Assembly (NCBI GenBank): GCA_011390335.1
Contig: JAABSO010000002.1
Coordinates: forward strand, 62,001-126,000
DNA length: 64,000 nucleotides
Source of the DNA: Desulfotignum sp.
GTDB taxonomy: Bacteria > Desulfobacterota > Desulfobacteria > Desulfobacterales > Desulfobacteraceae
Direction: 5' to 3'
Shown here: piece by piece, positions 52,516-61,431 of the stretch
How the letters are laid out: every line of letters starts with the position of its first letter
How positions within the stretch are numbered: position 1 is the stretch's first letter
Translations under genes and position numbers: made by a program
The notes under the pieces: model-generated
What the model was told of the DNA's origin: nothing
Database searches by the model: none
Seen by the model: only the letters and a program-made list of their open reading frames with translations

Positions 52516-52839
52516 CTATTCAGCGCTCATACCCCGGCTCCGCCGAAACCACTCTTTTCCATATCTTTCGATATGTTCTTTCAGCTGTTCGTTATCAATT
52601 TTGTTGAATAGCAGCAGGTCTACCCGTTGCGCCATGGGCAGGGCATCAATGGCGGCAGATAGATGTGCCTGGTCGGTCAGCGTCAGGTTGTCGCCATACA
52701 GGGCCAGATCTACGTCCGATGTGATGGTGTGGGTGCGCATTGCACGGGATCCGAACAGGACCACCCGTTCCACGCGTTCATTGGCGGCAAGGATCTCAAC
52801 AATCGCCTTTCGGTGTTTTTCCTTTAATCCGTCGGCCAT
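52516..52839 (-). CDS. MNT-type minimal nucleotidyltransferase (antitoxin of a HEPN/MNT pair)
   Basis: 107 residues. Active-site pattern GSRAMRTHTITSDVDLALYG (GS-x10-DxD). The family AMPylates and silences its HEPN partner. ATG 52839 overlaps the HEPN gene end by 16 bases. It ends in TAG, and the hsdS frame continues in register after that codon (PIVSLTELYE). Confidence 0.83.
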   Translation of the reverse strand: MADGLKEKHRKAIVEILAANERVERVVLFGSRAMRTHTITSDVDLALYGDNLTLTDQAHLSAAIDALPMAQRVDLLLFNKIDNEQLKEHIERYGKEWFRRSRGMSAE

Positions 52840-53249
52840 TGTGATCGTTTTTGCTCCAACGTCTGGTAAATTCGGTGCAAAAGTGGAAAATAGCGCTCCC
52901 GGATCAGTTTTTCAGCCTCAAGAGCCTTTTCCTCCTGATAGGTATGGCTCAGGATATTTCTTTTTTCCAGGGCCTCCAGAAAGAGTTCACTATCATCTTC
53001 GCTGATATATTCCTGTTCAAAACTGGTTCGGATTGTCGCTCGTGGGTTTTTTACATCAAGGCCTTCATAGAAAAGCAGATCTTTCAATGTCTTCCAGACA
53101 AGCTCAAAGGAAAATTCAAACATCTGTATAAGTCCGGCGCGTTCAAGCTCACTCAGGTTTTCTTTGCTGCAGGCTTTTTCAAGTTGGTTCAAAGCCTTGC
53201 TGAAGTTCTCTAAACGCTGTTGCCAGCGGATCTCATCTGCATTGCTCAT
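52824..53249 (-). CDS. HEPN-domain protein (HI0074-like; toxin of a HEPN/MNT pair)
   Basis: 141 residues from ATG 53249, inside the hsdM end (17-base overlap). All-helical. EFSFELVWKTLKDLLFYEG is the nucleotidyltransferase-substrate-binding signature, and RNILSHTY contains the R-x4-H motif of HEPN ribonucleases. Placed with MNT between hsdM and hsdS, a known arrangement in type I loci, where such pairs act as addiction or backup defence. Confidence 0.83.
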   Translation of the reverse strand: MSNADEIRWQQRLENFSKALNQLEKACSKENLSELERAGLIQMFEFSFELVWKTLKDLLFYEGLDVKNPRATIRTSFEQEYISEDDSELFLEALEKRNILSHTYQEEKALEAEKLIRERYFPLLHRIYQTLEQKRSQWPTD

Positions 53250-54522
53250 TTTTTCCTCCCGTGTTTTCGAGCACATATCCCAGCCCCGCCAGGTTCTCTT
53301 TAATCTGCTCTTCCAGTCGGGCACTTTCGGCAAACTGTTCCGAGAGCCGGGCTGTCAATCGGGTCATCTTTTCAGTAAAAGGTTCACCGTCATTTTCCTC
53401 TTCCACCGCCCCGACATAGCGGCCAGGGGTGAGGACGTGGTCATGCCTGGCGATCTCCTCCAGCACGGCAGATTTACAGAATCCAGCCTCGTCCTCGTAC
53501 CCTTCACCCTTCCGCCAGGCATGAAAGGTTCCGGCAATGTTGTCGATCTCCTCCTTATTGAAATCCCGCAGCACCCGATCCTTCATATAGCCCATGTTAC
53601 GGCCGTCGATGAAAAGCACTTCGCCCGAGCGGACCCGGAAACTGTTACGCGTTTTCTTGTTCCGGGTCAGAAACCAGATACAGGCGGGAATCTGGGTGTT
53701 GGTGAAGAGCTGGCCGGGCAGGGCCACCATGCACTCCACAAGGTCGTTTTCGATCAGGGCTTTTCTGATCTTCCCTTCGGTGTTGGTGTTGGAACTCATG
53801 GAACCGTTGGCCAGCAAAAGCCCCATGGAGCCGTTGGGCGCGAGATGGTAAAGCATGTGCTGGAGCCAGGCAAAGTTGGCGTTGCCCGTCGGTGGTCTGC
53901 CATACTGCCAGCGCGGATCATCCTCGCTTACGCCGGTGTCCCACTCTTTCATGTTAAAGGGCGGATTGGCCATGATGTAGTCGGCCCGCAGGTCCGGGTG
54001 CTGATCATGGGTAAAGGTGTTGGCCGGTTCCTTGCCAAAGTTGAAGTCCAGGCCCCGGATCACCATGTTCATAGCGGCCAGCTGCCAGGTGGTGTGGTTG
54101 TACTCCTGGCCGTAAATTGAGACATTGCCGATCCTGCCGCCATGTTCCTTGATGAACCGCTCGCTCTGCACAAAAAAAACCCCGGAACCCATGGCTGGAT
54201 CATAGACCCGCCCCTGGAAGGGATGCAGCATCTCCACAATCAAAGAAACAATGGACTTCGGGGTGTAGAACTGACCACCCTTCTTGCCTTCGGCCAAAGC
54301 GAACTGCCCCAGGAAATATTCATAGACATGACCCAGAATGTCCTTTGCCTGCAAAGATTCATGGGCAAAAGGGATTTCGGAAATCAGGTTGATCAGCTCG
54401 ATGAGCTTGGACTGATCAATCTGCAAACGTCCGTATGATTTGTTCAGTACCCCTTTCAGTTTGGGGTTGTCCTTTTCAATGGCATCCAGGGCATCGAGAA
54501 ACTTCTGTTGCTTGTCCGGCAT
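53233..54522 (-). CDS. hsdM: Type I restriction-modification methyltransferase HsdM, N-terminally short
   Basis: N6-adenine methyltransferase. 429 residues from ATG 54522 (AAGGAG upstream). SAM site DPAMGSGVFFVQ, catalytic IMANPPFN, and QFYTPKSIVSLIVEML are clear. The helical N-terminal HsdM domain of about 100-150 residues is missing: the protein begins inside the linker (LKGVLNKSYGRLQID). It follows the helix-turn-helix gene after 5 bases. Activity is uncertain because of the missing domain and broken hsdS. hsdR is not in the window. Confidence 0.82.
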   Translation of the reverse strand: MPDKQQKFLDALDAIEKDNPKLKGVLNKSYGRLQIDQSKLIELINLISEIPFAHESLQAKDILGHVYEYFLGQFALAEGKKGGQFYTPKSIVSLIVEMLHPFQGRVYDPAMGSGVFFVQSERFIKEHGGRIGNVSIYGQEYNHTTWQLAAMNMVIRGLDFNFGKEPANTFTHDQHPDLRADYIMANPPFNMKEWDTGVSEDDPRWQYGRPPTGNANFAWLQHMLYHLAPNGSMGLLLANGSMSSNTNTEGKIRKALIENDLVECMVALPGQLFTNTQIPACIWFLTRNKKTRNSFRVRSGEVLFIDGRNMGYMKDRVLRDFNKEEIDNIAGTFHAWRKGEGYEDEAGFCKSAVLEEIARHDHVLTPGRYVGAVEEENDGEPFTEKMTRLTARLSEQFAESARLEEQIKENLAGLGYVLENTGGKNEQCR

Positions 54523-54527
54523 TTTTT

Positions 54528-54722
54528 TTATCTCCTTCTGGTTGGAGTCTGACTGTCCACCAGCCATTGGTCGATAATGTCCCGCCTGAACCGCCAGTGC
54601 TTGCCCACTTTCTGGCCGGGGATCTCTCCTTTCTGGGCCAGTTTGTACAAGGATGACTTGGAAATTTTCAGATAGATTGCCAACTCTTCGATAGTGAGAA
54701 CATTGTCCTGATTTTCAGTCAT
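54528..54722 (-). CDS. Excisionase-type helix-turn-helix protein
   Basis: 64 residues. LTIEELAIYLKISKSSLYKL followed by GEIPGQKVGKHWRFRRDIIDQWL is the MerR-like HTH_17 (excisionase) fold. Such genes often precede hsdM and may regulate the locus. First gene of the minus-strand restriction-modification unit. Confidence 0.85.
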   Translation of the reverse strand: MTENQDNVLTIEELAIYLKISKSSLYKLAQKGEIPGQKVGKHWRFRRDIIDQWLVDSQTPTRRR

Positions 54723-54878
54723 CCTACGTCCCTTATTAGAGTGATTCTATCCGTTCTTAGCAGTTAATAGACGGATTGGTCAAGGATATTCATTGCCAGT
54801 TCCTGGCAGCAAATTATCATCAAGGGATAATACAGGAAGAGTCATCATGTTGAATGAATGCAGGTATCGGGCCGGACA

Positions 54879-56177
54879 TCACGGGCAGTTATCTCCATGA
54901 TCTGACGATTTGATTTTCAGCAGCGGGGAAATGAAAAACCAGGCCAGGCCCAGAACCTGGAGACCCAGGGCCATGAGAAAGGCGGCCTGGTATCCGGCCG
55001 GGTCATACTGGCCGGGCAGTGGCGGTTCCCACTGGTTGATCACTGCGCCCATGGCCCATTGGAGGCCGAATCCACCCAGAAAGACCAGCAGGTTGATGCC
55101 GGTGGTGACCCGGCCGGACAGCCGCGCGGGAAAGCCCAGGGTCAGGGCGGTGTAGGACAGGATACCGGCGGTGCCGAAAAATCCGAACAACCCCATCAGC
55201 ACCTGGGGGGACAAAGGCGCACCAAAGGTCATCAGCGCCAGTACTCCGATGAAGACCGTCATCCCGGATACAGCGGAGTACAGGACCGGAATCCCTTTTT
55301 TGGCCAGTTTTTCGGTGACAAATCCCAGGATGATGAAACCCGCGATCATGGCCAGGGCGGATATGGACAGGCATCGGGCAGCCCCGGCCCGGTCCAAAGA
55401 TGCCACATCCTGCAGCCAGGGGCCGGCCCACAGGCCCTGGACAGCCATGAATCCGGCCTGGGACAGCATGGTCAACGGCGCGATCCGCCAGAAGAAAAGA
55501 CTTTTAAATACCTGACCAACCCCCTGAATTTGCCGGGAAAAAGTCTCGGGCACCGGTTTTTTGTCCGATTTCGGCACCACCGTGAACACGGTCACCGCCA
55601 TCAGGGCACACAGAACCCCCAGACCCAGGAATACCCCCCGCCAGTCGGTGAATCTCAAGGCAAACTCCACCGGGGTAAAGGCTGCCAGAACCCCCAGGCC
55701 GCCGGCCGCCATCTGGAACCCGTTGATCCGGGACAGTACAGGGCCCGGAAACCAGATCACATAGGATTTGAATGCCGCCATCAAACAGGCGGACACCCCG
55801 AACCCGATGAGGGCCCGGCCCATGATCAGGCCGGTGAGGCTGGTGGACAGGGCAAACACGGCGGCTCCGGCAGCTGCGAATATCAGCAGCACCGCTTCCA
55901 CCACTCTGGGGCCGAACCGGTCCAGCAGAATGCCCAGGGGCAGCTGGAATGCGGCAAAGGCGATGAGATAGGTGGCGGTGAGCAGGCCCAGCTGGGAGGG
56001 GTCCACTCCCACATCAGCTGTCAGGTCCGGTGCGATCACGGCATTGACCACCCGGAACAGGTAGGAGAGAAAATATCCGCCGGCAAAGGGGAGAAACACC
56101 CGGAGCAGGAGGGTGGGGGGCAGGGGCCTTGCCGATGGTTCAACCCCTGTTCTGCGCATGCTGTCGGGTTTTGTCAT
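54879..56177 (-). CDS. MFS transporter
   Basis: About 432 residues from ATG 56177 (an in-frame start at 56204 is also possible). Twelve hydrophobic segments are visible. The MFS loop motif LLDRFGPRVVEAV follows helix 2, and the N-terminal half has GGYFLSYLFRVVNAVIAPDL. Substrate unknown; relatives are annotated as nitrate/nitrite- or organic-anion-type carriers. It follows the ferredoxin oxidoreductase genes by 44 bases and may export or import their substrate. Confidence 0.8.
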   Translation of the reverse strand: MTKPDSMRRTGVEPSARPLPPTLLLRVFLPFAGGYFLSYLFRVVNAVIAPDLTADVGVDPSQLGLLTATYLIAFAAFQLPLGILLDRFGPRVVEAVLLIFAAAGAAVFALSTSLTGLIMGRALIGFGVSACLMAAFKSYVIWFPGPVLSRINGFQMAAGGLGVLAAFTPVEFALRFTDWRGVFLGLGVLCALMAVTVFTVVPKSDKKPVPETFSRQIQGVGQVFKSLFFWRIAPLTMLSQAGFMAVQGLWAGPWLQDVASLDRAGAARCLSISALAMIAGFIILGFVTEKLAKKGIPVLYSAVSGMTVFIGVLALMTFGAPLSPQVLMGLFGFFGTAGILSYTALTLGFPARLSGRVTTGINLLVFLGGFGLQWAMGAVINQWEPPLPGQYDPAGYQAAFLMALGLQVLGLAWFFISPLLKIKSSDHGDNCP

Positions 56178-56221
56178 GGCGCCCCTGGAGTCCTGTCCCC
56201 GCATCCGGATGTTTTCAGTGA

Positions 56222-57511
56222 TTACACAATTTTGTCCACTGTCTCCATGGACAGGTTGAACACCTTTTCATTAAACCGTGATTTCAGGGCAAATACAAGC
56301 ATATCTTTGTTGAGCACGATTTCATGTTTTGCCAGCACGGCCAGAGAAGCCAGTGCCCAGTCGGTCTTTTTGATTTTCATGGCCTTGAAATCGATCTCCT
56401 CCACCTGTGCCTTTGTGTCAGGAATGGCCACACTGGCTTCTTTGAGCACATAGGTGTCCGGCGAAAGACCTGCAAAAATTTTCTGGCGCCTTGCCACCCC
56501 TTCATCGCTCAGGGCCATCACCACGGTGGGGGATTCGATGCCGGTGTATCCGATTGTGTCCGGGGACAGCAAGATCTCCGAGACCGATTGGCCCCGGAGC
56601 ACGGTGATGTTGTAGTCATTTTTAATGGACACGTTCAGCCCGCCGGAAATGCCGGCAAAACAGACCATGTCCCCGGCTGTGACAATCCGCATGCCGGCAG
56701 ATCCAAGGATCACCACCTCGTGACGTCTGGTATCGGGCATGTCAAACTGCTTTTTGACCACAAAGGGTTCGGGAAATTTCCCTTTTTCTTTTGCCAGCTG
56801 CCGGTACCGATCCCCATATTCAGGCCGCTGATTTTTTGCAATCACCCCGCCCGGGGACGGTCTTTGTTCAATCATCTGGTCAATGACCTTGGGGGTGAGC
56901 TGGTTGCGTTTGGTGTACCTTCCCGTGCACAACCCCAGGGTTTCTACCACGGCAAACCCCTTGTGCTGCATGGCTGAGACCAGTTCGTCGGACAGGCTGT
57001 CATCGTGTCCGGAAATTCTGGACACATAGGTGGCGCCGGCACTTTCCACCACGCCGCAGATATCCACGGGGATCTCCGCCTGGTTGAGAAATTCGGATCC
57101 CACCCGGGCATCACTGGGGGTGGTGGCGGAGTACTGGCCCCCGGTCATGCCGAAGTTGAAGTTGTTCAAAATGATCAGGGTCATGTCCAGGTTCTTGCGG
57201 CAGGCGGCCAGCACATGGGCCCCGCCGATGCCCATACCGCCGTCTCCCATGGTCACGATGACATTCAAAGACGGGTCAGCCAGCTTCAGGCCGGCAGCAT
57301 AGGTCAGTGCCCGGCCGTGGACCCCGTGCAGGGCATGGACATTGAAAAAGGTGTCAAACAGGCCCGAACACCCGATGTCGGTTACGATCACGGTTTTGTC
57401 GTCCGGGATGCCCAGTTTCACCAGGGCCGCATCCAGGGATTTGGTGATGCGGTCATGGGTGCATCCCGGGCAGAATACAGGGGGTCGGCTGGTATTTAAA
57501 AAACTAGTCAT
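56222..57511 (-). CDS. 2-oxoacid:ferredoxin oxidoreductase, fused beta (TPP) and gamma subunits
   Basis: 429 residues. The N-terminal TPP domain has FCPGCTHDRI, MGDGGMGIGGAHVLAA and NNFNFGMTGGQ. From about residue 270 a gamma domain follows (HEVVILGSAGMRIVTAGDMV, ESPTVVMALS). ATG 57511 with GGAGG upstream overlaps the alpha gene stop. Beta-gamma fusions occur in the 2-oxoglutarate and indolepyruvate-like branches. The usual cluster-binding cysteines of a delta subunit are absent. The enzyme decarboxylates a 2-oxoacid to its CoA ester with ferredoxin as acceptor; which oxoacid cannot be read from sequence. Confidence 0.83.
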   Translation of the reverse strand: MTSFLNTSRPPVFCPGCTHDRITKSLDAALVKLGIPDDKTVIVTDIGCSGLFDTFFNVHALHGVHGRALTYAAGLKLADPSLNVIVTMGDGGMGIGGAHVLAACRKNLDMTLIILNNFNFGMTGGQYSATTPSDARVGSEFLNQAEIPVDICGVVESAGATYVSRISGHDDSLSDELVSAMQHKGFAVVETLGLCTGRYTKRNQLTPKVIDQMIEQRPSPGGVIAKNQRPEYGDRYRQLAKEKGKFPEPFVVKKQFDMPDTRRHEVVILGSAGMRIVTAGDMVCFAGISGGLNVSIKNDYNITVLRGQSVSEILLSPDTIGYTGIESPTVVMALSDEGVARRQKIFAGLSPDTYVLKEASVAIPDTKAQVEEIDFKAMKIKKTDWALASLAVLAKHEIVLNKDMLVFALKSRFNEKVFNLSMETVDKIV

Positions 57512-58622
57512 TTTCAATGGCCTCCATAATTTTGGCAGGGGGAATCAGAATACCGTTCATCTGGCCGTAAAAATCCACGGGTTTCCCGCACAGCACGCGC
57601 TTGATTTCATTGACATACTGGCCCAGGTTCATCTCGATCACCACAATACGTTTGAATGGGGCCGCCTTTTCCAAAAGCAGGGATTCCGGCACCGGCCACA
57701 GGGTTTTCAACGACAAGGTGGAGACCGGCCGGCCCCTGTCTGCCAGGGATGCGGCTGCATCCGCCACCGCCCGGGAGGTGATGCCGTAGGAGATCACCAG
57801 GGTGTCGGTGTCCGGCACCATCTTCTCCTCATACAGGGTGATGCGGTCCATGGCAGCGTCCAGTTTGGTGTGTAATCTTTGCTGCATGCCGGCAATGACC
57901 TGGGGGTCGATGGTGATATACCCGTCCGGGCCGTGGGTGGAAGAGGTCTGGCGCACCAGAGTTTTGCCTCCGATGGGCAGAAAAGGCGGGGCCTTGTCCG
58001 GGTCGGCGGCAAAGGGCACATAGGGGCCGGAACCGGTATAAGGGGTCCGTTCCACCAGGGGTGGCAAATTCAGGTCCTCCATGTCAAAGCTTTCCTTGGT
58101 CATGCCGATCTCCTTGTTGGAGGCGATGAACACCGGACACCGGAACTCCTCGGCAAAGTTGAAGGCATGAACGGTCAACTCCAGGCAGTCTTTGGCATCT
58201 TTAGGCGCCAGGACAATCACGGGTGCGCCGGAAGTGGATCCCCAGCGCATAAACTGAATGTCTGAATCCGCCCCTCTTGTGGCAGACCCGGTGGATGGCC
58301 CTAAGCGCTGGACATTGGCGATCACCAGGGGGATCTCACTGCCGATGGCAAAGGAAATGTGTTCACTGTACAGGCTGATGCCCGGTCCGGAGGTGGCGGT
58401 GAGCACTTTTTTTCCAGCCATGGAAGCGCCGATGCAGTATCCCATGGACGCGATCTCATCTTCTCCCTGGATACAGGTGCCGCCCTTTGGGGGCAGCATC
58501 TGGAGCATGTTGTTGAATATGGTGGTGGCGGGGGTGATGGGATAGCCGGCAAAAAAATTGCAGCCGGCAGCCATGGCTCCCCTGGCAACCGCTTCGTTGC
58601 CTTCCATGAATACAAATGCCAT
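57504..58622 (-). CDS. 2-oxoacid:ferredoxin oxidoreductase, alpha subunit
   Basis: 372 residues from ATG 58622, which has AAAGGAGAA upstream. The core reads EGNEAVARGAMAAGCNFFAG, YPITPATTIFNNML, EDEIASMGYCIGASMAGKKV and TATSGPGISLYSE, which is the KorA-type alpha domain. The C-terminal domain has TLWPVPESLLLEKA. First gene of a unit with the beta-gamma fusion and the MFS transporter, divergent from a GntR gene. Confidence 0.88.
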   Translation of the reverse strand: MAFVFMEGNEAVARGAMAAGCNFFAGYPITPATTIFNNMLQMLPPKGGTCIQGEDEIASMGYCIGASMAGKKVLTATSGPGISLYSEHISFAIGSEIPLVIANVQRLGPSTGSATRGADSDIQFMRWGSTSGAPVIVLAPKDAKDCLELTVHAFNFAEEFRCPVFIASNKEIGMTKESFDMEDLNLPPLVERTPYTGSGPYVPFAADPDKAPPFLPIGGKTLVRQTSSTHGPDGYITIDPQVIAGMQQRLHTKLDAAMDRITLYEEKMVPDTDTLVISYGITSRAVADAAASLADRGRPVSTLSLKTLWPVPESLLLEKAAPFKRIVVIEMNLGQYVNEIKRVLCGKPVDFYGQMNGILIPPAKIMEAIEND

Positions 58623-58640
58623 AATGGTTCTCCTTTGGTT

Positions 58641-58678
58641 TGATTCAGATACAGGTTGGATCTGATCAAATATCTGAT
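58641..58678. promoter_or_regulatory. Repeated ATCTGAT half-sites upstream of the oxidoreductase genes
   Basis: TGATTCAGAT (58641-58650) is inverted to ATCTGATCA (58660-58668), and ATCTGATTA follows at 58672. A candidate operator for the divergent GntR protein, in the intergenic region. Confidence 0.4.
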
Positions 58679-58780
58679 TAAATAATGGGCTGATTTTACC
58701 GGGGGAACCCGAATATGTCAAGATATAATTCCCATAATTTTAATTGATTTTATCCCGGTCTTGGTATAAGGATGACGGTC

Positions 58781-59482
58781 ATGGAAAACACAAAAAAAGC
58801 AGGGGCCGGAAAAACCAAGGAAGATTTTACAAAAGAAGCCTATATGGGCATCCGCAGGATGTTTTTCCACAACGAGATCATTCCGGGTCAGAAAATTTCC
58901 TATGGTGATCTGGCAAAACGGCTGAACATGAGTACCACGCCGGTGATCCAGGCCCTCAAACACCTGGAGTTCCAGGGACTGGTGCGGCATGAACCCAACC
59001 GGGGATATTATACGGAAAATGTAAGCCTGGAAGAGATCATAGAAATTTATGATTTCAGGGAACTGATAGAGGTATCACTGCTTGCAACCACCATTAAAAC
59101 CATTGGCAAGCGGGGGGTGAACCAGTTGAAAAAAGCCCTGGACAGCCATCTGGCAGCAGTGCGGGACATCTACCTCAAGGAACGGCTGCTCAAAGACATG
59201 GAGTTTCATCTAAAGCTGGCCCAGATGTCCGGGAACCGGATTCAGATCAATACCCTGAAATACCTGTATGACCTGCTGTATCTCAAATACCGGGGCAATA
59301 TTTTGTTTGTCACCCCCATGGACCGGGTGGACAGCGAGCACATCCGGTTGTACGAATCCATTGTAAAAAAAGACCTGCCTTTGGCACAGGAAATTTTGTC
59401 CCGGCACATCGCCAACGTAAAACAGCATGCTGTTGAATGCATCCAGCGGGCCCTGAATGAAAAGCGCATCAAACCCATCTGA
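58781..59482 (+). CDS. GntR-family regulator, FCD class
   Basis: 233 residues. DNA-binding part GQKISYGDLAKRLNMSTTPVIQAL with wing RHEPNRGYYTENVS, then a helical FCD domain (LRELIEVSLL-like FRELIEVSLL, MEFHLKLAQMSGN). ATG 58781 has AAGG about 9 bases upstream; an ATG at 58772 sits too close to it. Divergent from the 2-oxoacid:ferredoxin oxidoreductase genes, which it probably controls in response to the oxoacid or a precursor. Confidence 0.85.
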   Translation: MENTKKAGAGKTKEDFTKEAYMGIRRMFFHNEIIPGQKISYGDLAKRLNMSTTPVIQALKHLEFQGLVRHEPNRGYYTENVSLEEIIEIYDFRELIEVSLLATTIKTIGKRGVNQLKKALDSHLAAVRDIYLKERLLKDMEFHLKLAQMSGNRIQINTLKYLYDLLYLKYRGNILFVTPMDRVDSEHIRLYESIVKKDLPLAQEILSRHIANVKQHAVECIQRALNEKRIKPI

Positions 59483-59491
59483 TGCACAAGC

Positions 59492-61276
59492 CTACCTGAG
59501 TTCCAGCCACTCAAACCAGATGGGATAGTTTTCTTTGTACCAGATTAATATCTGCCGCAGCTTTTCCTGGTTTTCCGGGGAAATGGTTGCCCTGGATATT
59601 TTGTTAAATTCCAGTTCCACTGTGTTGCCGAAATAGGTCAGGGCATCAGAACAAAGGGTCTGTAATTCATTGCGGATACGCCCGGAGTCGGATATCTTCA
59701 CAGCCCGGTGCAGGAAATCTTCTCCCTTGAGAAATCGGTTCAAAAGAGGACTGAACACCAGCTTGCTCTCTTCAAAGTTTTCCAGCAGGCGCAAGGCAAA
59801 AGTGATGCGTTTGTCTCCTTTGGCAGTGGTCAGGCGCACAGTGACCTCATAGGTGTCTTCAGCAATCTGGGTGACCCCCGGGGCCCCGGTATAGGGATCC
59901 GTCAGCATGTATCCGGCACCGGCCAGGGCCTGCCATTTTTTTTCTGCAATCAGGTCATCACAGCTGATGGTGCGTTTGTCCAGAGGGATGCCCGCTTTTT
60001 TGGCCAGCTGTATACTCTCCTTATAGGTCTGGATGGTATCAGTATCCAGGTCCCGGGTGATGACCTTCTGAAGCCGGGCGGCAAAATCAGGGCTGTCCGG
60101 ATCCAGTTTCATGGTGGCGGCATCGGTGTGGGCGGCAAAACGGAATTTGGAGGACAGCACTGCCAGAGATACCGACAGATCCAGGATAGGTGCCAGACTG
60201 GCAGCCTGGATCGCTTCGGCTGAAGCTGCATATCCATCCACTATGAACAAATGGGTCTGCCGGTTTTCATCTTTCCAGTCCCCCACAGCCATGGTGGGGG
60301 CATAGGTGCCCGAATCGGTGAACGGGGCAAACCCGGAGGGCAGTGTCCAGGACTCGTCAACCAGGTGGGCACCGGTATCTTTCCACTGGTCCCAGATCTG
60401 TTCGATGCGGGGGGCCCGGTTCCCGCCCCCCAGTGTCCACACATGGATATGGCGGGGCTTAATTCCGGGATATGTTTTCTGGATGGCTTTGACCACCAGA
60501 TGCCTGGGGGTGAAAAAATCAATGAGAACCGAATCTTCGGCTGCCCGGTCCACAATTTTTTTTGGCACCACCAGATTGGCGATGTACCCTTCATACTGGT
60601 CGCTGATGGCCAGGGGCTGATCAAACAAATGGAGTATGGTCATGGGTCCGGTTTCTTCCCCCCTGGCAAACCTGGAGGTATTTTCCAGGGTATCGATGGC
60701 AGCTCCCCATACGGTGATATCCTGTCTGGCCATTGCCCGTCTGAAATCATCCCACACATAGCCGGGATCATTGATCAGTTTCAGTACACAGGTCTCCAGA
60801 TATTTTGCCACCTGGGGCCGGGCATAGATCCGCCCGAATCCCAGCAGTGGGTTAGCCCCCATTTCTGCGGTTTCTCCGCCTTTGGGCATCAGACCCTCCC
60901 CTAAGCAGACCATGATGGCATGATTTTCCGGCAGGGTGCGGGACAGGTACCACAGGCTTTCACTCATGGCATAGGCAGAAATGGCATCAGCATCTTTTTT
61001 GATGATATTGAGCTGTTTTTTCTCCAGCCCGGCGCCCTGGCCGAAACGGCCGAACAGCCGGGTGCCCAGCGCGGTGACCGCCAGTGTCATGGCCAGCATT
61101 TTTTCGGTGCGGTCATCGGTGAATGAGATGGTATCCAGGATCTTGTCTTCAGGATCTCCCCGCATCCATTCAATGCGCACATCTTCCAGCCACAGGTGGA
61201 GCCTGCCCAGAATAGGCCGGGTGTCAAAGGCCCACTGGGAAATGAGGTTCTTTTGTTTCATCCGGGTGATATCCAT
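59492..61276 (-). CDS. Large cytoplasmic protein of unknown function
   Basis: 594 residues from ATG 61276 (an in-frame start at 61309 is possible). No signal peptide, membrane segments or motif that I recognise. Notable parts are the Gly-rich VWTLGGGNRAPRIEQIWDQW, LFIVDGYAASAEAIQAASLA and MKLDPDSPDFAARLQK. The stop codon is TAG. It converges with the GntR gene (9-base gap) and diverges from recD2. Expression context gives no clue to function. Confidence 0.6.
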   Translation of the reverse strand: MDITRMKQKNLISQWAFDTRPILGRLHLWLEDVRIEWMRGDPEDKILDTISFTDDRTEKMLAMTLAVTALGTRLFGRFGQGAGLEKKQLNIIKKDADAISAYAMSESLWYLSRTLPENHAIMVCLGEGLMPKGGETAEMGANPLLGFGRIYARPQVAKYLETCVLKLINDPGYVWDDFRRAMARQDITVWGAAIDTLENTSRFARGEETGPMTILHLFDQPLAISDQYEGYIANLVVPKKIVDRAAEDSVLIDFFTPRHLVVKAIQKTYPGIKPRHIHVWTLGGGNRAPRIEQIWDQWKDTGAHLVDESWTLPSGFAPFTDSGTYAPTMAVGDWKDENRQTHLFIVDGYAASAEAIQAASLAPILDLSVSLAVLSSKFRFAAHTDAATMKLDPDSPDFAARLQKVITRDLDTDTIQTYKESIQLAKKAGIPLDKRTISCDDLIAEKKWQALAGAGYMLTDPYTGAPGVTQIAEDTYEVTVRLTTAKGDKRITFALRLLENFEESKLVFSPLLNRFLKGEDFLHRAVKISDSGRIRNELQTLCSDALTYFGNTVELEFNKISRATISPENQEKLRQILIWYKENYPIWFEWLELR

Positions 61277-61431
61277 GGCCTGCCCCCTTGTATGAAATTG
61301 GTGTGACAATTGCTATATCACCCAAACAGGTACCATTTACCTGGAAAATCTGTCAAGGATTAAGCGACAGGGTAAAAAAGTGTGTCTTCCGGGACTTGTC
61401 CTCCATCCCGGTTTGGGATATGGTGACATGC

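Noticed and set aside
53164..54120. 318-codon plus-strand ORF opposite hsdM
   Set aside because: Antisense shadow of hsdM, whose methyltransferase motifs are clear on the other strand.
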